A stretch of DNA of 64,000 nt from Erythrocercus mccallii. Lineage: Eukaryota > Chordata > Aves > Passeriformes > Dicruridae. The position numbers and the translations under genes were made by a program. The DNA lies in the NCBI GenBank assembly GCA_013397435.1, contig VZRG01000880.1:235525-299524 (forward strand), written 5' to 3'. How positions within the stretch are numbered: the first letter of the stretch is position 1; each line of letters begins with the position of its first letter. The notes beneath the pieces are model-generated. The model made no database searches and was not told the origin of the DNA. It saw nothing but the letters and a program-made list of their open reading frames with translations. Positions 14,901 through 25,085 of the stretch are shown piece by piece.

Positions 14901-15744
14901 AATATCTGCATGTACCTCGGCTGTTCTTCCAAGTTTACAGACTGAATGCTACTAAAAATATTGGAAACATGTGAATTTGAGCTGGTATTCATGTGATTCC
15001 TGTTTTTCATGTCTTCTTTTTATGAAAAAATAAAAAAAATAAAAATATGATTGTATAATTGAAAGATATAAAAGGCCTTTTATTCCTTCTTAGCAAGGGC
15101 TGCCTTTGACCTTCATCCTAGCAGCTACTTAGTGTATGCACTGGACAGTAAGACAAAGAGGTACACAAACAAGAGATGGGAATGTTCAATACTCAGGTAA
15201 AAGGGATAGAGGTGACAGATGTAACAGAAACCAACTGTTGCATAACTTTTGCCTTGCAGAGATGTGGGGAGAACAAAAGGAGGGCCATGAATGAGCACTT
15301 ATGTTTTTGTACCCAAAATGGTGAATGCATCAGAAGAAGAAGAAAAAAATTGGTTTGGTTGACATTCTTGAAGTATTGGAAAGGTAAGTGAAGAGCAACA
15401 AGGTGACTGAACGGCTGAACATGTAAAAACAGCACCATTATGAACATTTTAATTCTATTTTTTTTTTTTAAATTGCTAGTCTGGTTTGGCTGAGGCATCC
15501 TGTTGCTGCAGCCTGCAGTGGGAGAGGGAAATGCTTGCTGTCCCTGGAAAACAGAGTCCCAGACTCCACAACCTTCAAGGTTCCTGAGGACTTTGTATGT
15601 ATTTAGAACGAATGAAAATTTTTGGGAAGAAGCAACAGAGAATGGAAGCATCATTTTTTGTTTCTTTTCTATTGCTTTGGCTGTTCCCACAAATTTTATG
15701 CATCCTGTCGGCCTCCCACGAGAAACTGGATGGTGTTTCCACCT
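11993..15744. other. Intergenic, no gene recognised
   Basis: AT-rich unique sequence with a T18 run at 12721-12738 and an A-rich patch at about 15025-15050. A 165-codon minus frame (15690-15193) has no recognisable content. Confidence 0.6.
12721..12738. repeat. Poly(T) run
   Basis: Eighteen T residues followed by AAAC. No retrocopy body was recognised beside it. Confidence 0.85.
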
Positions 15745-16262
15745 CTACTCAGCACTGGTGCAGCCCATCTGCAACACTGGGTCCAGTTCTGGGCTCACCA
15801 GTACAAGGCTGAGATGAGAATACCAGAGTCCAGTGAAGGACAACAGAAGTAATTAAGAAATTAGAGCATCTCTCATATTGGAGCCACTGAGACAACTTGA
15901 AAAGAAAAAGCTCAAGGAAGATCTTATTAATGTGCATAAATTCCTGATGTGAGGGAGTGAAGAATACAGTCAGATTCTTAGTCCTGCTCAGTGACAGGAC
16001 AAGAGACAGTGCACACCATGCAAAGTACAGAAAATTCCATTTAAATGCAAGAAAAAATCCCTTTGGTACTGTAAATGTGATTGAACACTGGCACAGGTTG
16101 CCTGGAGAGGTCGTGGAATCCCCATTTTTTGAGATATCAAAACCCCATCTGAACACAGTCCTGGGTAAACTGCTTTCTTGACTCTGCTTTGAGCAGGGGG
16201 GTTGGACTAGTCAATATGCAGAGGTGATTTCCCACCTCAGTTATTCCATGACCCGTGATTCA
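15745..16262 (+). mobile_element. CR1 LINE 3' fragment
   Basis: It runs in CR1 order: 'ctcagcactggtgcagccc', 'gtccagttctgggctc', 'ttagagcatctctcat', 'cagtgacaggacaagag', 'cactggcacaggttgcctgg', 'ggggttggactag', and the tail 'ttattccatgacccgtgattc'. It is 5'-truncated, as usual for CR1, and fairly diverged. Its 3' end lies about 2.9 kb beyond the SNAI2 poly(A) signal. Confidence 0.93.
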
Positions 16263-18775
16263 CTAGAACAATCTGGTCTTATTTCTTGCAGCTATCATTT
16301 GATACTACAATATATGAGTTTGGAGTGCACTTCTCACTTTCTACGCCTCATATTTCTGTGAACTAGAGCTATAATTCATATAATCTAACTTTTAGAACAC
16401 TTACTTTAAACCAAACACTTGGGACAGCTAGTAAAACCCATTATTTCCAAAGCAATAATACTCATGACTGAAAATGTCTTATTCAAGAATAAAAATATGT
16501 TTTCAAATTAAACATTGATTTATTTTGCAGCAGGGGAAATCAGACGTAGCGCAAGACATCAGAATTAAATTACCAGGTTTCTCTTTTTTTTTTTTTTTTA
16601 ATTGAAATTATGGGATCTTTACGGTGTTTCATTTTTATATGATTTTATGGGGCTTAGAGTAATAGGCCCTGAGTTTTCTTAATGACAACAGGAACTATAA
16701 TAATCCAAATAATAGAGAAAAATACAGAGGAAAGATTTCATGGTGCCTGAAGTGAGAGGCACTTCTGTTAACCCTTTGGTGAGTGTATAATATGCTTTTC
16801 CTAACTCTGCATTACATGGTAGGATAATTGCAGTACTTTGAGCCTAAAAGTGTACTTTGTTCTGTCTTCATTTCATGCTCATCTCCCTTCATTCCGCAGC
16901 CTCTGAAGTGAAAAGCATGCCCAAACAAAAGCAAGGGAAGAAAGACATGGAAACCAAAGTGAATCAATTATTGCCTTCAGCCTTGAGAAATTCACATATT
17001 TAACTTGTAACTTCACGAGGCTGAAAGAACACTGAAAGTAGGTTGACAGAATATCTAAAGGGAGGACCTGGACCACATTCTGTTAAAAAAAAAGTGACAG
17101 ATTTCAGAAAAGAAGCAGTGAAGATATTCAGAGTACATGGACCATGCTTTTCTAAGAAAGATTTTAAAAGATTATTTGGATAGAGAATGAGATGTGCTGT
17201 GAAAAATGTTGCAATGGCCAAAGAGATTCAATGGACAGATTGACCTTGGAGAGAGCTTCTCCACTGTGTGTTGAAAAAGTCATGGGAGTCATCAACCAGC
17301 AGCTCAGAACAGAATTCAATTTACATTGATAAATAGCTTGTGCAGGTGCAGAAGGGCATTTCTAAGGTAATGAGGTAAAGCTATTAATGGGATATGTTTT
17401 GGAGAAAGTCTTGACAGGGAATAGAAAGCAGTCACACAGGAAATGCAGAGAAATTTAGCTGCTTGGGAAGTTTATGCTGCAACTGGACAGAGAGCTGGGA
17501 TCTGTGATAGAGTGCTCTGTTTCAATTACAAAGATGAGCCAAAAGAGCTTCTAGCCTTTCCCACCTTTGTGTTTTATGAGTACAGGTGTTACAGGCATGC
17601 AAAGTAGCATATCTTAATTGTCATCTCCAAATCAGACCAGTTCCACTTGTGTTTGGTTTAGCATACTGTATTTTGATGAAGTTTTCATCTGATTTCCCTC
17701 GAGGACAGCAGTAGCATTTCCACTCAAGAAGTCAAGCTCTTACACTATTTAATTTACTATGGGTGTAGAGAATTTAAATTGTGAATTCAAACAGTGGAAA
17801 CATCTTTGTGGAACAGCACAGGATAGTAAACCTAGAACAGTACAAATAGCTGTTGACTGCCAGAGCTTTACTCATACTCCAGTAAATTTTGCTCTGGGAA
17901 GAAGGAGCTGCACAAAGAGCTGCTGGAGCCTACAAACTTCAAAGCGAATGACATGGAAGTGCAAATCAATAGAGAAACCACATGAAATTTTTCAAGGGTA
18001 TTTGATGCTTTCATGTGTTCATTTTGAAATGTTACCTCACAAATTCCCACTAACCCTATCTTTCTTGAACTCTCCAGCTATTTCCTGAAAAAGAAAAAAT
18101 CTTGCAGCTCCTAGGGAATCTTTGTTATAACGAATATGAAAGCTTAATTTGAGCTTCATTTTTCAGTATCATGCTTTCTGTGGAGAAAAGGTCCAAAACT
18201 TCTGCCTATTTGCCTGCATTATTCTGGTGCAGTCCTGCTGAAGCCCTCCTCCAGAACTGGGCTGGAGGAGACAGAAGACAGGTGTGATCTATTGTGTTAT
18301 TTTGCTGAAACATACTTGTTTTCAAGAAATGTTCACCTTGGGTTAACACATCAGTAACATTCTTGTTAAATTGTTGGAATTTTATTTTTGCTATTGCTTG
18401 TTTCGGTACCCTAGTGTAGACATAGGGGTCTTCAGACTGGATTCCAGCTGGTGCTTGTCTGTTCTCTAGCTCTGTACTTTGCTAAAAGTTGAAAATGGTG
18501 TTGTTTCAGTAATGATGAGACATGATTGTTGAAGTTGTAATACTTTCATGTAGTTCAGATCTTGGAGTGCTTAGTCAAATCACCTGAAGATAAACGATTT
18601 CTACTTTTTATTACAGAATAATTTCTTTCCTGTGATATATTAGCTGATATACAGTTGTAATGCATTCACTTGGCAGTTCTGATATGCAATATCTTTAATC
18701 ATCTTGAAATTGCCATATAAAGTATATTCTACTGTGACTTGACTACTACTTTAAAAGAGCATCATGCAAACATTG
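16263..18775. other. Intergenic, downstream of SNAI2
   Basis: No repeat or gene recognised apart from short T runs (about 16586-16600). Confidence 0.6.
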
Positions 18776-18832
18776 CTGAACTCCTGTAAGGCTCCACTGA
18801 CTTTAATGAGCTTTGGATCAGGCCCATATTCC
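18776..18832. repeat. Ancient palindromic amniote repeat fragment
   Basis: 'aggctccactgactttaatg' then 'agctttggatcaggccca' resembles the internal and end parts of the same old family. It lies about 0.4 kb beyond the SNAI2 poly(A) signal. Confidence 0.5.
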
Positions 18833-19189
18833 CTGATGCGAAAGTCTCAGGGAAAGTACTATAAGACCTCTCTAATAGTATCCTTTCATCTGTTAAAATG
18901 CAAGAAAAATGCATTGCTCTTAAATGTTTTTGATAAAATAGATTTCATCATGTTGTCATAGCGTTGTAAGTGGGAGAAAAGTGTTTTAAAGCACCGATTG
19001 GAAAAATACACTGTAAGTTGTAAAGTCTTCTAAAGTGCAACGTATATATTCCTTTCTAATGTTTAGAACTTGTGGAGTAAGTCTTCACATCTGAAACTCA
19101 CTTTTATGTTCATTTGGTCACATAGAGACATCCACATTTTTCTGTGTTCCAAAGCATGCACACAGTTGTTTAATTAGACCAAACAACAG

Positions 19190-20297
19190 AAATCTTACTT
19201 AAAAATGTTTATTGTAAAAAAGTGGCTAGAAAACAACATCAATTTCACTTCACACTTTCTTCAAGTTATCTATAGATGCTGCTATGGGCAACAATTTGCT
19301 TTCATTCATAACACATTCAATCATATAAAAATAAAAATATTTACATTATGTCCACATACTTTACAAAATCATCAATAAAAAAGGCACTTGGAGGGGTAAT
19401 GCTGAAAATATTGCATTTCCTTTGTGCATTAAAAAAAATAATTGTAAAACTCCCATGAATCCCCTCTCTTGCACTTATTCCCGTTTTTTAAAACAAAAAT
19501 GAAGTTTAGAGGAACTATTCCATATTAAAGGATGGTCAAGCATGCACCAGGAATGTTTGAAGCTACAGTATTATCTTATTTATTTACTTATTAAGGCACA
19601 TGCAGTTAATTTGTGGCTTTTAATTTTTTCATACATTCTCTTAAACTTTTTCCCTCTTTTAGTTATGCAGTTTTAAAGCATTTCAGGTCACTAATAAAGG
19701 CCTTGGCTTCTAATAAAATAAAATAAAAAAACACAGCAATGAAGAATATTAAACATTTACTAAGGTAAACTTGGAATACTTTTTAAGGCACCTGAGATAA
19801 ATGGTGTCTAGCAAAATTCACTTGGGTAGTATTTTCATAAAAATTTCCACTTAAAATACTGTTTCTTTGGTTGAAATGGCTTGGCAGGAATGTATTGTTA
19901 ACTTTGAAGCCTTTTCTAAGCAAGAAAAGACGACCTACATTTGGCTTCATTTATAAAGAAAGCTGATAACGCTTCTTTTCCTTTAGATCTACTTGAAATG
20001 TCATGCATGGCGTCTTTCCCCCTATTTCAGAATTCACACTTAAGAATGCAAATGTATGGCAGAACAGAAACTACTTAAAGCTCACTTCTACTGACAGAAT
20101 TCTAAGTTCTTCCACTAGTTTATTTGTTTGCTTGCTTGGTGGTGTTTATTTCGTTGGTTTGGTTTCCTTGTTTTTTGGTTTGGTTTTTTTTTTTTTTGGC
20201 TGAAAAGTAGACGAGAAAACGCCTTTGGATTTCCACTTATCATTAGGAACAGAAGTGGAGAAATGCATCAAGTCCAGGTAAACATTGACTGCATGAC
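19190..20297 (-). other. SNAI2: SNAI2 3' untranslated region (inferred)
   Basis: This is an AT-rich stretch directly after the stop codon. The end is inferred from the AATAAA at 19213-19208. A length of about 1.1 kb agrees with known vertebrate SNAI2 mRNAs. It holds a low-complexity stretch (about 20119-20200) that reads CAAA/CCAAA-rich on the mRNA strand. Two further AATAAA hexamers inside it (20150-20145 and 20124-20119) and one at 19584-19579 could give shorter transcripts. Confidence 0.7.
19208..19213 (-). terminator. Likely SNAI2 polyadenylation signal (AATAAA)
   Basis: On the minus strand the context is TTTTTTACAATAAACATTTTT, with T/G-rich sequence (CTGTTGTTTGGTC) about 20-30 bases further on, as expected of a cleavage site. 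It lies about 1.09 kb past the stop. AATAAA at 19584-19579 is the main alternative. Confidence 0.6.
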
Positions 20298-20479
20298 TCA
20301 ATGTGCTACACAGCAGCCAGATTCCTCATGTTTGTGCAGAAGAGACATTCTGGAGAAAGTTTTGGAGCAATTTTTGCACTGGTATTTCTTCACATCTGAG
20401 TGGGTCTGCAGATGAGCCCTCAGATTGGATCTGTCTGCAAAAGCCCTGTTGCAGTGAGGACAGGAAAATGGCTTCTCTC
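20298..20479 (-). CDS. SNAI2: SNAI2 coding exon 3 (zinc fingers 4-5, stop)
   Basis: The acceptor is TTTGTAG|GAGAGAAGCC. The exon completes Gly209, then encodes EKPFSC (the canonical inter-finger linker), finger 4, the atypical last finger and the terminal residues GCCVAH, followed by TGA at 20300-20298. Its 182 bases equal two bases of the split codon plus 60 codons including the stop. This matches the three-exon structure of vertebrate SNAI2. Confidence 0.97.
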
Positions 20480-22640
20480 CTACAAAGGAAACATCAAGTG
20501 AAAATAGGATAAATCTTTTTTTTTTTAAAAAAAGTACATGTTTGGCACAAGTAAAACCTTCTTTTATCCTAAGACAAAAAAGAAGAAACAGAATTGACTT
20601 GTTACAAGAAAAAATGTCTAATAAAAACTTAATCAGGCCACAGATACAGCAGCTTTCAGCACTGCTGGTTCTTTTACAGAACCCTAGTCTATTGAGAAAA
20701 TGTTGTAAAGTGCAGTCTCTGAAAACAAGCTGCTGACACCCTCTGCATCTACAGGTGCATGCAGTACTTTTAGACTGGGCTCCTTCCAACATTTTCAAAT
20801 ATTTTCATAGAACATTTTCTGCTTAGTGCTGTATGAATTTCTGTGGAACAAGGGCTTTGACTGAAAAGCAGCAAACAGCTCTACAGACATTACATTGTAC
20901 CCAATGTTATACTCAAACCCCATTTTTGCCTCAGTAGAAAAAACCCAACCCCTTTGCTGATGATGTGTTTCTAATTCTTAAGAACTTGAGGTAGCACACG
21001 CAAAACTTGCCAGCTGCTTAAGAGCTCAGAAAGCAGCCCCTCATGCATTGCCTAGTTTTTGCTGCCTGGTTTCGGAGTCAGTTGGAACCTTCTTAAAAGT
21101 TAAGAGTTACCAAAGCCTGAAAGTTAACATAAAATACATAAAACAAAAGCTTCAGCTAGTGGAAATGGGCTAAATCATCCTAAAATTATCAAAGATAATT
21201 GATATGTTGATTTATGCCATTATCTGGCCTGCAGTTATGAGATGATGCTGACCCCCCTGACCCCCCACTTCCCCCTTTCCCTGCAAGAGGGAAAATTTAG
21301 CCTTTTAATGATTCATTTGAAATTCTGTGGATGCATTTCAAGGTTAGGTAAGAAACGCTGCTGGTATTTCCACCTGTGGAGAAAAACAGCAAAAAGGCAT
21401 CCCGATGTTATAGCAACAAGAAACTGCAAATGTAACGCTTGCTCTTACCAGTGTGAGTTCTAATGTGTCCTTGAAGTAGCCAGGGTCTAGAGAAAGCCTT
21501 GCCGCAGATCTTGCAGACACAAGGTAGTGTGTGGGTCCTGATGTGCATCTTTAGCGCTCCCAGGCTGACATACTCCTTGTCACAGTACTTGCAGCTGAAC
21601 GATTTCCTAGACTGGGCATCACAGTGCAGCTGCTTGTGTTTGGCCAACCCAGAGAAAGTCGAATAGGTCTTGTTGCACAAACTGCACTGGAACTTTTCAG
21701 CTTCGATTGCGTGAGGGTCTGAAAGCTTTGACTGGATTCTCTCTTCTTCATCGCTAATGGGGCTTTCTGAACCGCTGTGATCTTTGGAGGAGGTGTCAGA
21801 AGGTGGAGGTGGGCTGACTCTTCCCAAAGATGAGGGGTATCCAGAAAGCGGAGAGAGGTCATTGGGTAGTGGAGATGGTAGCAGCCCAGTTGTAGTCCAC
21901 ACAGTAATGGGATTGTAAGCTACTGAGCTCAGGATCTCTGGCTGTGGTATGATAGGGACTGGATAGCTTTCGTACAGGTATGGGGATATAATCACTGGAG
22001 AAAGAAGAACATTTTAAGGTAAGAGAACCAAAATGTACTTCAAAAAACAGCAAAATTAACACTTTGAGGATTAAAAGCTGCATAAATGAAACACTCGGTA
22101 GGGTAATCTGATTATAAGGGGATTCAGGAAATACTGTTTCATACAAATATTCTGACGGGTAGAGACAGTGCCCTTGAACAGCCAAATTGCAGCTGGAGAG
22201 TCCCTTCAAGGCGGCATGCTGCTGCTAAATCTGTGCAGCCTGACACAATGAAGCAGTGAAACTTCCTGAAGGATTTGAACAAAAGTTTCAATTCCACCAC
22301 CAACAGATACAGAACAGGAAAACTCCAAATCCTTTCTAAGTAACTTGCGTTCAAGTGCATGAGCAAACTTTCATGATTCATTCTGGTCAGCACTGACATA
22401 TTTCTCAAAACTCCCTCCTTGGAAGCAGGAAAAAAATAGAGCAAGCAATGAACTAACCCGTCCCCTCCAGCCTGCAGAGCAATCCCATCCCTCCTCAGTA
22501 CTGCCACGCAACGACCGCAGCCTCAGAAGCGAGGCGGTGGCACCAGATTTCGTTTTGTTACCTGTATGAGTGTCCAGCTCGCTGTAATTCGGCTTCTTGG
22601 ATGAATTGAAATGCTTCTTGACCAGGAAGGAGCGTGGCAT
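20298..22640 (-). CDS. SNAI2: SNAI2 (Slug) zinc-finger repressor, three coding exons
   Basis: The coding exons are 22640-22562, 21994-21449 and 20479-20298. They join in frame (both junctions in phase 1) into 268 residues, the usual vertebrate Slug length. The N-terminus MPRSFLVKK is the SNAG repression motif. A Slug-type segment follows (about residues 32-60), then a serine-rich stretch (about 88-108) resembling the GSK3 phosphodegron. Five C2H2 fingers lie at about 128-150, 159-181, 185-207, 213-235 and 241-264, with the family C-terminus GCCVAH. Known family role: a nuclear repressor that binds E-boxes (CAGGTG type), represses epithelial genes such as E-cadherin, and drives epithelial-mesenchymal transition and neural crest migration; SNAG recruits LSD1/CoREST and HDACs. 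Every intron boundary has GT..AG. The start is the only ATG preceding the SNAG motif. No break or missing zinc ligand is seen. SNAI1 and SNAI3 are excluded by the Slug-specific middle segment. Confidence 0.98.
20480..21448 (-). other. SNAI2 intron 2
   Basis: A 969-base intron with GTAAGAG donor and TTTGTAG acceptor. It contains a T-rich run near 20517-20527 and a short C-rich patch at about 21248-21283. Nothing else is recognised. Confidence 0.93.
21449..21994 (-). CDS. SNAI2: SNAI2 coding exon 2 (Slug segment, zinc fingers 1-3)
   Basis: The acceptor is TTTCTCCAG|TGATTATATC and the donor is CACACTG|GTAAGAG. The exon completes Val27 and runs to the first base of Gly209. It contains the Slug-specific segment, the proline/serine-rich linker ending in SDEEER, and fingers 1-3 with all C2H2 ligands present. 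The open frame runs on into the intron but is not coding there. Confidence 0.97.
21995..22561 (-). other. SNAI2 intron 1
   Basis: A 567-base intron with GT at 22561-22560 and AG at 21996-21995, behind a short pyrimidine tract (TTCTTCTTTCTCCAG). No repeat or nested gene is seen. Open frames crossing it are shadows. Confidence 0.93.
22562..22640 (-). CDS. SNAI2: SNAI2 coding exon 1 (SNAG domain)
   Basis: This exon encodes residues 1-26 plus the first base of codon 27. The ATG is at 22640-22638. The donor reads CATACAG|GTAAC. It holds the whole SNAG motif. Residue 13 is serine (HFNSSKK), where my memory of chicken and human Slug is alanine (HFNASKK); this is a conservative change outside the core PRSFLV. 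Confidence 0.96.
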
Positions 22641-23090
22641 TTTGGACGCAGGGTTTGTGCTTCTGGCAGACTCTGTCCTTGCGGGCGGGTGCAGCGGTCC
22701 CGGGTGGCGCAGCGCAGGCACTCGCGGTGTCACTGCGGGCGCATCGGTGCCGCTCCTGGTCCCTACGGCGCCGCCGGCCCCGCGCAGCCCATCCACTCCC
22801 GCTTGTGCAGTGGCAGTGCCGAGGCGCCTTGAAAAGTGCCGTAAATACCCACGAGTCAGGTGCAGGGGGGAAGGGTTTTCCGCTCCTCCAATCGCTTCGG
22901 GATGTTCTCGAGCACTTTTCCAAAGAGGCTGTTTTTCTGGGAGGGGTCTGGGGCTGCTGGCTGAGGGATCCAATCCCACTCGGAGGGCTTGGTTCAGGTT
23001 TCAGCTCCTCCCCCTGGAGACAGCTGTGAACGGGGGAGAGAGCTCTAGCAGAGTGCGTTCCCCTGCGCCGAAGTGGGGGGATGTGGCTCT
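22641..23090 (-). promoter_or_regulatory. SNAI2: SNAI2 5' UTR, promoter and CpG island
   Basis: This GC- and CpG-rich block sits directly upstream of the SNAI2 ATG in otherwise AT-rich DNA. A TATA-like TATTTA lies at 22847-22842, about 200 bases before the ATG. That would place transcription start near 22815 and give a 5' UTR of about 170 bases, similar to the human mRNA as I remember it. A CAGCTG E-box is at 23021-23026. The start site is inferred, not proven. Open frames on both strands here reflect low stop-codon frequency in GC-rich DNA. Confidence 0.75.
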
Positions 23091-23239
23091 CTAGAACTGC
23101 AGTCTACAAAAATGTATTGCTCAAAATTCTTGAAAATAAAGGTCAGTTTACTGATTCATCTGAAATATATATGTTTGTTCTTTCTGACAGAGACCTGGAT
23201 AAGTCATAGCCTCTGAAGCTTCATTTTCTTCCTCCCACC

Positions 23240-23340
23240 TTTTTTTTCCACCCTTCCACCCCCGTTTTCTTCGCCCCCCCCTTTATCCCCCCTTTTCTTA
23301 TTTATTATTCTTCTTTTGTTTTTCGTTTTTCTTTTAAACT
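23240..23340. other. Polypyrimidine/polypurine tract with G-runs on the minus strand
   Basis: The plus strand is almost pure C and T. The minus strand carries four runs of three or more G at 23292-23251, with spacers of 5, 10 and about 5 bases, followed by A/G-rich DNA. It lies 600-700 bases upstream of the SNAI2 ATG. Confidence 0.7.
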
Positions 23341-23410
23341 AGCCTGGTTTCCAGATGTTTGATAGGAGAATTACAATGGGACAAACTGTTCATGAAGAGC
23401 AGAAGGGATA

Positions 23411-23432
23411 AAGACACACACACACGCACACG
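23411..23432. repeat. Short CA microsatellite
   Basis: An interrupted (AC)n run, imperfect because of a G near its end. Confidence 0.7.
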
Positions 23433-24974
23433 ACACTACAAGATAAATTGGCCGGCAGACCTAATGGAAGGCTTTGAACTGAATGTGTGCCCGCTCCATT
23501 TGGGAGCTGCCTTTGAATAGCTGTGCTTAGGAAAAGCTGGAGATGAGCAGCCTGCCTCCCTAACCTGCACCCTTTCAGGCAGAAGGGCCAGACAGATACT
23601 GCAAGTGAATTCAAGGAGAGGCAGAAGCCTCGGGAGGATTATATTTCAGAGCAGGGTGATAGTCGTTATATAATATGCAGACTGCTTCAGACTGCTCATA
23701 TGAAGAATATTTTCTCTTTTACTTTAAAAATCTGCAGAATGCAAAACCTCGATCTTACCTTCCTTGGGAGTAGTTATGTCACTCTTTTGCCTATCCTCTT
23801 AGGACACTGCCAAGGAAATTTTCCTAATTATCCAAAGCAGTTAAAAGATGCATAGATAAGCAACTCTCCCCACCAAATTATAGACAGGGTAATTTAAATG
23901 TCTCTTAAATGTCCTTCTCCATTAGTATATATCAGGACCTCTTGATTTCCTATGAAGGTATAATCTATGTTATGTACTTCATTTAAGATGAAAGCCTCTT
24001 AAATGTGCCGCAGAGTGTTCTGGTTATCTAGATTGATTTAGAAGAGATATTTAGTCACAGATAGGTTTTTTAATTTTAAAATATTTACATTTTGGAAATA
24101 TGGACAGCTGAACGCTGGTAGATTTCTAACACAAATTACACTCTGATTGACTCTTGATCTGCCCTCCCCACCCCTTCCCCCCCTCGTTGCGTATTACCTA
24201 CACCTGCCTGGGCACATACCAGCATGCCGTGTTGGTATGACGCCGGAGCTCTCTCTCTCCTCTTGGCAGGAGGCGTGGAGGGTGTTTGACAGAGACCACC
24301 CCAGCCCGTTTTTGCAGCAGGTGTTGGAATAGATGTGAAGGAAAAAAAAAAAAAAAGCCCAATGGGTCTGTTAAGACATGCAAGAGCAAAGTGCTTTGTC
24401 AAGCTGCATGACTTCTTAATCTCGGGGAATACCAAAACAAGTGCAGGGAATGTTAGCCATTTTCATGAACTGATTGAAAAGATTCATCTGTTCAACATCT
24501 AACTTTGGTGCCTGCTAGTGAGAGGTGCCACATATATTTCCAAGTGGCAGAGAACACACCCAGGCTATGGGAGGAAAGGGAAAGTGGCAAAGAAAGGAAC
24601 TTAGCAGCTACTTGCTTTGCAGCTAGGGCAAAAGGAATAGAGGTGGTTTTTCCAAAAGAGAGAATGTGCTTGCGGAGACGCAATCCGTTACTTTCCTCAC
24701 CTCCACAGGAATAAAGAAATCCACAAAAAAAAACTTAAAAGGTTTTATTTGCAGTCCTGCTTCCCTCTCAGCTCTGTTTCATCTGACAAGTCCCTGTCCC
24801 CTGCCAGCTCTGGGAAAGCATTGCATTTCAGGATGTGAGGCATTAGTCTGTATCTAAATAGTTTGTTACATGAGCTGTGATTCAGACCTTGAGCTGGTTT
24901 GTGTGTTGAAATGAATGGAGCCATGCAGATTTGCACTGGCTCAGGATCTGTTCTTTTGTGTTTGTTAAAAGTAA
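23433..24974. other. Intergenic, upstream of SNAI2
   Basis: Mostly unique sequence, with an A-run near 24341-24356. It may hold SNAI2 regulatory elements, but none can be defined by eye. Confidence 0.5.
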
Positions 24975-25085
24975 AGGGTCTGATTCACCAGTCAGGTTCT
25001 CCCTCTCGGGGCATTTTCACCAGCATAGCACCGGAGTGATGCAGTTTAAATTAATTGCACTTATATAAATCACAGGAGCGTAAGC
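24975..25085. repeat. Ancient palindromic amniote repeat fragment
   Basis: 'gggtctgattcaccagtcag' and 'ttttcaccagcatagcaccg' fit the same family: a 'ctgattc' start and a 'tacaccagtgtaa'-like core. Confidence 0.45.

Noticed and set aside
15193..15690. 165-codon minus frame
   Set aside because: Low-complexity and hydrophobic patches only, without family resemblance.
1..19000. Search for EFCAB1/CLXN exons on the minus strand
   Set aside because: No EF-hand-like exon was found. The gene probably lies beyond the left end.
22371..23094. Long overlapping frames on both strands near SNAI2 exon 1
   Set aside because: They are shadows of GC-rich promoter and exon 1. Only the frame starting MPRSFL with spliced continuation is real.
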